Assembly (NCBI GenBank): GCA_019649035.1
Contig: BMAT01010806.1
Location: 602,702-626,787 of the forward strand
Direction: 5' to 3'
Length of the DNA stretch: 24,086 bases
Source: Elysia marginata
Taxonomy: Eukaryota > Mollusca > Gastropoda > Plakobranchidae
The position numbers and the translations under genes are program-made. This document shows, one piece after another, positions 18,331 through 24,086 of this stretch (the stretch's first letter is position 1; each line of letters opens with the position of its first letter). The notes beneath the pieces are model-generated. The model had not been told where the DNA came from and did not search any database. It saw nothing but the letters and a program-made list of their open reading frames with translations.

Positions 18331-21300
18331 GTGATATGTTTTAACTCTGCTTTTACGTGGTCAAACGGGCATTTCACAAAAGTTGACGTTTATTTAAGAT
18401 GCTATATTAGGTCTGGGGGTCGATTTATATTAGGCACATAATTTATACTCATCTCAATTTCTTTTTCAATTTTTTTGTTAAATAATTTGTTTTGTTTTTC
18501 TTTGCCTTAATGGTATACTGTATTCAGCGGTAGACTCTGAGGAGAATGAAAATTTTCATCAGGACAAAAATGAGAGCAGCAAGATCAAGTTTAGCCTCTC
18601 TCATTCGGGAACAGACGTGGACGGCCGGTCTCGACAATTAAAACGGTCTAGATCTAGTAAATCCTCTACAACCTTTTTGAAAAACAGAAAAGAAAACGAA
18701 AGCGATGACGATGATAATGACACAAGTGATGATTATAGTGACGACGACGACGATGACAACGACGATGGCGATGAATCAGATGATGATGAAGAAGAGGAGC
18801 GTAAAGAAAGAGAGAAGCGACGTCGTTATCGTCAGAACAACCGGTTCAAAAACGTGCTGGATTCCGTGACTCACGAGCAGGAAAACAAGAACATCGATGC
18901 TTTGGAGACGAAGTATGGCTACAATTATTACCAATATCTCTCTGGAAGGAAGTTCGTGGACAGAGTCTGCAATCTCTGGCATATTTTATTCTTGGTGAGA
19001 ACCAATGTGCTAGAAAGTTTTTGTTAAAAGCGTGTTAACGTAGACCATTCATGCACTCAGTTGTAGTTTTGAGTAATCGCAGTTTTTCTTTTCCATTTAA
19101 CAAGAAGACAAATGCCTTTTTGAGAAGTAATTATGCTCATTTCTTCTAATTATTTGAGCTTAAATGTTTGGGGTTATGATGTCGGTAGTACTGTGGAATG
19201 TTTTAGAGAAATAAAAAATGTTTGCGCCAAAATAGTGTAGTGCCTTATGTCAGTCCTTGTTAGCATAGTAGCGATACGATAGGCTTAATATGTTAGGCTA
19301 GTATGTATATTTCTCTGAGTGGCGAGGCGGTTTATACCGAATCTACAACTATAAATCGAGGGTTCAAATCATAGCTAAAGAAAGCCTTTCTGCCATTAAA
19401 TCTTTCAAGCATAACTGATGACGCAGTGGCTGCCTTACACTATTTTAAATTTTTAATATCTTTCAATAATTTGTCCGTCTGTTAGAGTCAGGTTTCCTTC
19501 CCACTCCCAGGTAGCTTCATATTTCCTCTTCATGATGATTTTTTTTATAAAAACCACTATTTTTAGTTTCGAAACTTGAAAAGTTACAGTTTCGGTTTGA
19601 ATAAAAAATAAGTCTGGATTTTTTTTTAAAATGTATCAAGTTTAGTGACTCTTACTCATTGATTGGTGAAGAATGGAGGACATTTGCTTAAAAAATTAAT
19701 TGAGTTTCCGTTTCAGTTCTTATATGCACGCCAAGTTAGTAACCATATATATTAGGCTGCTTCCGCGTTCTTGCTAAAATATCAACTGTAAGTGTCTCTT
19801 TTACCTGTGATTGTTTTTATATACCTTTGGTTGTTTTTTTAAACATTCAATAGTCTGCTATTGTTTGTCTCTGTAAGGCCTCCGTACGTAAGGCTGTATG
19901 GCTATCTGACTGCTGATTCCTTGACTTATTTCATCAGTTCCTCAGCATGTGCCTGGTTATGGCCGGCGTTCTGCTACGCTTTTTCTTCGGCTCTTATCTC
20001 ATCGTTCATATCCAGGGCCTACCTGCCTTCACCATGTATTCAAGTTTCGTGAAACGCGTGAGCAGTGATACCGACTTTCACTTCAGTGGTTACATTCAGG
20101 TGAGTCCACCATTCTTACTTTTTCACTCAAAGTTCTGACGGACAATGAATCTGACCTATTACGACCCGGAAATAGCCACGTGACTATTGCGGTCAACAAA
20201 CAGCCTTGTGGCGGTATTTATTTGGGGTACTGTTTGGGATGTTGTTTATGGTCACCTTTAACAGCCTTAGTTAAACTAGATCTAGATGATTAAAAAAGGC
20301 ACCAACCAAGTTTCCATCCTTGGACTCGAACCTGGGTCAGCTTTTCATAGCATTATATGAAATGCTTACTTCTCTTGATACTTTCTAAACCGGAATTCCT
20401 TCTCTAATCTTGCCTTGGGAGTGGGACTGGGTGTATCAGTGTTGACTAGTCTTCGCACATCAATCAGTAGATCTAGATCTAGAACAGAATGACAGAAACG
20501 TTGTCACTCAAATTTTTCATCCCAAAATAATAACTTCCAGTGTGCTTTATAGCCATGAAAGACATAATTAATTTGAGTATTACTTTTACATGCAAAAAGA
20601 CTAGATCTAGATATATATACGAGCCCGAATACAAAATCTTCAGCCTAGCCCCAAGAGGCAAGGAAACTCAAGTAACATTATTTACATAGTATCTAACCCA
20701 AGCAGCACCCCAAATGAAATCCAACATTACTATTTATACCAACCAATGAAATGCTGCTACTTTTCTAGACTTATCGGCACTCGCGTAACATAAAATTAAA
20801 CATGGAATGGCGGGAATCCGGAAGAGGTTATTGAATGGTAACCCCCACTGACCCCAAGACCCACGTGACACTTTGGAGATATAGGTCGAATTCATTAGAT
20901 ATGTATTCTCGTTATAAGGTAACATTCAACACAGCCAAACTACTTGTTTTCTTGTAGTTGAAGAAGACTTCACAAAAATAGTTTCAAAATTACTCTTATT
21001 TGCCTTTTGCTTACGTTGTCCTTTCACTGTGTTTTGAATGCCATGTCTAGGCTAGTTAACATAGCATCGGTGTTGTATTATTGCTGGAGATACACTTCAT
21101 AAAATAATCAACGGTTTTTATTATAGCTACAGATAATTCATACATCATTAATGTAACATTATTATTACCGATACGGCTCATAAATTATTATATATTATTC
21201 CTACATTTAATTTAAAATTCATTAAATTTTTATTATTGGTACTATTTATATACACTGTACCTCATCGATATTACAATGTTGCTAGACACACACTTTATAC

Positions 21301-22821
21301 ATTATCGATGTTACATTATTGCTTGAGAATACACTTCATGCAGCTCAAAAAAACAACTGCTTGTTTAGTATTAAGTTTTCTCATCTTACCGTTGTGTTTC
21401 AACAGGACCTTGGTTACCACCTCATTACTCTCAACAGTATGTTCGTAATCTGTTCTCTCTCTTATATGATCTACCCGCTACACAAGTGAGTATAATGCAG
21501 ACATGAGTGGCTTGGACACAATTTTTTTTCAATGTTTTCTTTTTTGTACATGTTTGTTTTCAACGTTTTCTTTTTTTTACATGTTTGTTTTCAGCGTTTT
21601 CTTTGTTTTACATGATAGGCCTACTTATGACAGTATGTAGGCCCGTAGCCCTCTCTCAGAATAAATATAACCGTTGTGCGGTCAAAGAAGTAGTTTCTTT
21701 GAGTTATCGAGATTAATTACATGTACAATTATCTTGTCAGACATTTGTTAAAAGCTATTCTTTCAAAAACAACTGTTAGCCTCATGGATTGGAGAAACAT
21801 TTGGAAATTTGACTACTATAAAGAAGTATAATAATTATAACAAAAGTTTGATGACTCAATTAAGAACTAAATTGCACTCTACTGTAAGTTGAGCAATTAA
21901 TTGTTTTATAAGAAGTGTTGAAAGTCTCGAAGGCTATATCATGGGAACGCCGGAGCATTTAACCAAGTAAAATATAAATCTCTTCTCTTCATGGGGTTTG
22001 TTCCAGTGTTAAGTGCCCCTTTACCTATTCCCCTATCTATATATCGATTTCGGGCCTCTCTTTTCACAGAAATTATCATCTTGGTGCTCCTTCTGCTTTC
22101 CTGCAACTCTTTGCACTTCCTTTCTCTCGTATCGTTACCTTTCTCCCTCTCTTTCTTTTTTTCCTTTACTTTTTGTTCCTACATTTTTTGTTTTTCCACC
22201 TCTTCACATTATGCCTCATTTTGTTGTTCCTCCATCCCTCCTCATTCTACGTGCTTCCCTCCTTTTCCTTCATCTTCGTCCTCATTTCCCACAGCACCTT
22301 TTCCAACTGACATTATTTGTGAATCTGGCGAAATCTAGATTTTAATTCACTATCGTACTAAACACGTGTCTTATGTGTAGTCTCGCGCCTACGATTTTTC
22401 AATCTCTAATTCTGTATACCCATTTATAGAAAGTTTTACTTTAGTCTTTTTTCTTTGTCAATTTTTTGTTTTTAAATCAAAAATTATTAAGTATGTTACT
22501 GTTAGCGTCTAGAGCATTCTATAGGGTTAATTTATGACGCAATATAAATTGTTTTAAAAAAAAGTTCTATTTTTCGCTTCCCGGCATCTTTTGCCCCTGA
22601 AATACCTCTAAACCACCAGATTCACATTCACCATCCCCGTAGTGTGTTTCATAAGTGGTACTTCGAGCATCATCGAGATGGCCGTCATCAACATCAACTA
22701 CAACACGGGCATAAGCAAGAACGAGGCCGTCATGATCAGAATGCAGAACAGGCTCAGGGAAGAGTATCAAATCAAGGGCGCCAATGAGTTTTCCGTCTCC
22801 TATGACTACATTTCTATAATG
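18273..22821 (+). CDS. Tetraspanin-like membrane protein with long acidic N-terminal tail (partial, spliced)
   Basis: Tetraspanins are four-pass membrane proteins that organise membrane microdomains. Exons: 18273-18330 (inferred), 18528-18994, 19938-20099, 21406-21485, 22620-22821, then beyond the window; phases agree at every junction (1, 0, 0, 2, 0). The model gives 323 residues here. Residues 1-165 are a cytoplasmic tail with an almost continuous D/E block (about 75-110) followed by RKEREKRRRYRQ. TM1 is about 168-200 (LWHILFL...LSMCLVMAGVLLRFF), the small loop about 200-235, TM2 about 236-253 (NSMFVICSLSYMIYPL), TM3 about 258-283 (FTIPVVCFISGTSSIIEMAV). The large loop then begins with MQNRLREEYQIKG and FSVSYDYISIM, just where family members continue to CCG. 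The CCG motif and TM4 are not in the window. Peripherin/RDS-like tetraspanins are a possible closer kin. Family tails are usually 10-20 residues, so this tail is unusual. Confidence 0.72.
18528..18994 (+). CDS. Tetraspanin-like gene, exon 2: acidic tail and start of TM1
   Basis: The acceptor tactgtattcag ends at 18527 after a long T-rich tract, and the donor GTGAGA starts at 18995. The exon is 467 bp and open throughout. It encodes DSEENENFHQDKNESSK, a Ser/Arg-rich part (RSRQLKRSRSSKSS), the D/E block, a basic segment, then TKYGYNYYQYLSGRKFVDR and the first hydrophobic residues NLWHILFL. It ends on a codon boundary. The open frame running to 19024 past the donor is intronic read-through. Confidence 0.72.
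18648..18657. repeat. CTAGATCTAG palindrome, copy 1
   Basis: A perfect 10-bp palindrome inside the coding exon, encoding part of RSRSS. Three more exact copies lie at 20276-20285, 20473-20482 and 20601-20610. Confidence 0.8.
18995..19937 (+). other. Tetraspanin-like gene, intron between exons 2 and 3
   Basis: AT-rich DNA containing a degenerate tRNA-SINE head at 19318-19375. Nothing else is recognised. It ends in a pyrimidine-rich acceptor (cttatttcatcag). Confidence 0.6.
19318..19375 (+). mobile_element. Degenerate tRNA-derived SINE head
   Basis: The A-box-like TGGCGAGGCGG (19320-19330) and B-box-like GGTTCAAATC (19361-19370) are 41 bp apart, close to the spacing in the whole SINE at 5635. 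No clear body, tail or target duplication is seen, so this is an old fragment. Confidence 0.45.
19938..20099 (+). CDS. Tetraspanin-like gene, exon 3: TM1 and small extracellular loop
   Basis: The acceptor ttatttcatcag ends at 19937 and the donor CAG/GTGAGT starts at 20100, an ideal match. The exon is 162 bp, phase 0 at both ends. It encodes FLSMCLVMAGVLLRFFFGSY, completing TM1 after HILFL of exon 2, and then the loop GLPAFTMYSSFVKRVSSDTD to FSGYIQ. Confidence 0.75.
20276..20285. repeat. CTAGATCTAG palindrome, copy 2
   Basis: Exact copy in the intron after exon 3. Confidence 0.8.
20287..20395 (-). mobile_element. Degenerate tRNA-derived SINE head
   Basis: On the minus strand, GGTTCGAGTCC, a perfect B-box consensus, lies near 20325-20335, preceded by ctgaccca. 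An A-box-like stretch about 40-50 bp upstream is weak. The tail side ends in a short T run. It lies in the intron and is too degenerate to be a functional tRNA gene. Confidence 0.4.
20473..20482. repeat. CTAGATCTAG palindrome, copy 3
   Basis: An exact copy within the longer tract tagatctagatctaga. Confidence 0.8.
20601..20610. repeat. CTAGATCTAG palindrome, copy 4
   Basis: Exact copy followed by a short TA run (atatatata). Confidence 0.8.
21064..21339. repeat. Diverged 37-42 bp repeats
   Basis: Three related segments share a pattern of atcg, a ttaca/ttgta-like block, ttgct and acacttcat/acactttat: 21064-21100, 21262-21299 and 21302-21339. The last two are in tandem; the first is about 200 bp away. 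Confidence 0.65.
21406..21485 (+). CDS. Tetraspanin-like gene, exon 4: TM2
   Basis: The acceptor tttcaacag ends at 21405 and the donor GTGAGT starts at 21486. The 80-bp exon starts in phase 0 and encodes DLGYHLITLNS, then MFVICSLSYMIYPLH plus two bases (aa) of a lysine codon completed by the next exon. Confidence 0.72.
21530..21618. repeat. 31-bp tandem repeat, about three copies
   Basis: The unit caacgttttcttttttt plus acatgtttgtttt starts at 21530, 21561 and 21592, spaced exactly 31 bp. The 69-codon frame over it (VFFFVHVCFQRFLFF) is a repeat translation, not a gene. Confidence 0.85.
22010..22310. repeat. Pyrimidine-rich low-complexity block
   Basis: C/T-rich plus strand with runs such as ctttctccctctctttcttt. 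Two overlapping plus-strand open frames of 110 and 115 codons arise from the biased composition and are not supported as genes. Confidence 0.7.
22620..22821 (+). CDS. Tetraspanin-like gene, exon 5: TM3 and start of large extracellular loop
   Basis: The acceptor ctctaaaccaccag ends at 22619. The first base completes a lysine codon with exon 4, then FTFTIPVVCFISGTSS and IIEMAVININY form TM3. The large loop starts with NTGISKNEAVMIRMQNRL and ends at EFSVSYDYISIM at a donor (atg/gtagga, 22822). The exon is 202 bp and ends on a codon boundary. Tetraspanins normally continue with two or three residues and CCG, expected in the next exon. Confidence 0.75.
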
Positions 22822-24086
22822 GTAGGACCTAGGAGTTAAAATGTTCACTGGAAAATGAACTTCTTAGAATCGTGGTTGTGCTAAAATTATCCACATTCCG
22901 ACGAAATAGAGCCTATTGTTGAAGGCTTCAGTCCCGTGTACAGTCCATTTTGGTTAGCGCCATTCAAGCCCCTGAAATAGAGCATGCCATTTGAGCGACG
23001 GAGATGTCGGTATCCATATAGTAATTAATAATTTATTTAATTGGTTATCACCGTCAATATTTAATGAAAATAAAATGCTACCACAGAGCTTAAGTAAAAC
23101 TGTAATAATTAATCAAATTTTATTTTGGACCCAATGAACACACAAGCCCTAATTCAATTATATGGAAGACAGGATCGAAAGTCCTCGGTAAACCAGGAAC
23201 TCAATTAATTCCATTTTAAGCATAGTCATCTGTGGGCTGTGTATGTGTTTGCAGACTGAATAAGAAAGATATCCATTGCAAAAAGAATAGTTGCTTTAAA
23301 AAATAAATGGCCCAAATGGTTTGTTGGATTCACTGGCTCGAAAAGTATGCCCTTTACGAGAAAATGGCTCATATAAAATGCTACCGTATAACCAGGTCCA
23401 AATTAGTTGTAGCTTCGACTAGTCATTTAAAGGTAATGTGGGCTAGTTTTTAGCTCTAGTTTCAGAAATACAATGAAATATAAAGTTTTGTTAGATTTTC
23501 CGATAAATTGCAGCAAACACAGTTCCTTCCTTCTTTCAGTTAACTTAATAAAGATGTTGATGGTCGCTATCAAAGCAGGACTAGTCATGGTACTATTATT
23601 AGGTCGCCAGAATAGTCATGTTTGCTGTCTAACCTTTTTTGCGTTCAAACAGAAAGCACAGGCTCTCGAATCAATGTTTTTGATTAAGCGTAACCAAAGC
23701 CAATACAGTTTTTCGAGATCTTACTTTCTCTATTTCACGTAACCAGGAAAAAAAACCACATCAACAGCCCAAAGTGCTACCTCATGCTCAATTTACGTCT
23801 GCACTACAACTAAAATGTGAACATTTTAGTGCCTTTCAGAAATCAAAAACTTTCACATTATTTGATCCGATTCTGTTCAATTCATAGAATCACTCTGGTA
23901 ACGTCACAGTATTGTTTTCATTTATAGAGGCTGATCTAAAGCTAACCGGCGCTATTCACGTGATTATTGTTATTGAAGCGGAATTGGGTATTGTAGTGTA
24001 TGGGAGATAACTGGAAGAATGAGATTGACAGAATGTATGGAGAGTGTCACTCCTTGTGTTGGTTAGTTTATAGTGACTTCCTTTTG
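22822..24086 (+). other. Intron or downstream DNA of the tetraspanin-like gene
   Basis: No exon encoding a CCG motif or a fourth membrane segment is recognisable here, so the remaining exons should lie to the right of the window. A plus-strand frame at 23473-23742 has no domain and is not supported. Confidence 0.5.

Larger units (their letters stand above)
20100..21405 (+). other. Tetraspanin-like gene, intron between exons 3 and 4
   Basis: A 1306-bp AT-rich intron carrying a degenerate SINE head, three CTAGATCTAG palindromes and a set of diverged 37-42 bp repeats (21064-21339). The acceptor gttgtgtttcaacag closes it. Confidence 0.6.
21486..22619 (+). other. Tetraspanin-like gene, intron between exons 4 and 5
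   Basis: This 1134-bp intron contains a 31-bp tandem repeat near its start and a pyrimidine-rich block near 22010-22310. Confidence 0.6.

Noticed and set aside
21991-22345. Two overlapping 110-115 codon hydrophobic/serine-rich frames
   Set aside because: They come from a pyrimidine-rich low-complexity block inside an intron.

Overview
The window reads as nuclear DNA of an invertebrate animal, most likely a mollusc and possibly a gastropod. It is AT-rich, its genes are split by introns with GT/AG ends, and most of the sequence is transposon debris. The debris includes a tRNA-derived SINE with an intact target-site duplication, a mariner, a CR1/L2-type LINE remnant, and a Ty3/Gypsy element close to the K02A2.6 (Mag) type. 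The taxonomic call is inference from family content; no single marker settles it.

Left part, 1-6075. Microsatellite-rich AT sequence (1-955) is followed by the 3' end of a LINE on the minus strand (about 960-2257). That LINE is split by about 450 bp of unrelated DNA and abuts a mariner on the plus strand (about 2258-3266). Next is a decayed ankyrin-repeat/SOCS-box gene on the minus strand (3308-4839), a 47-bp minisatellite (5029-5546), and a 307-bp SINE with a 13-bp target-site duplication, inserted just upstream of an older repeat tail ending in TTA repeats.

Middle, 6076-11357. One old, broken Ty3/Gypsy LTR retrotransposon lies on the minus strand with recognisable LTRs, primer-binding site, gag, protease, RT/RNase H, integrase and polypurine tract. 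It has itself been hit by a 183-bp pogo/Tigger-like MITE and by a 208-bp insertion carrying a hammerhead-like RNA core. Minus-strand open stretches of unknown identity (11458-11771) and an assembly gap (12252-12349) follow.

Right part, 12350-24086. After several kilobases of featureless AT-rich DNA and a 26-bp minisatellite (17269-17578) comes the one gene that looks alive. It is a plus-strand tetraspanin-like membrane protein with exons at 18273-18330 (inferred), 18528-18994, 19938-20099, 21406-21485 and 22620-22821, continuing beyond the window. Splice phases agree at every junction. The predicted protein has an unusually long N-terminal tail (about 165 residues) with a strongly acidic block, ahead of three membrane segments and the start of the large extracellular loop. 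Its introns hold two degenerate tRNA-SINE heads, short tandem repeats and a cluster of CTAGATCTAG palindromes.

I do not see an operon-like or defence-like system. The observations most worth following are the tetraspanin with its acidic tail, the hammerhead-like insertion, and the uncharacterised minus-strand open frames beside the LTR element.
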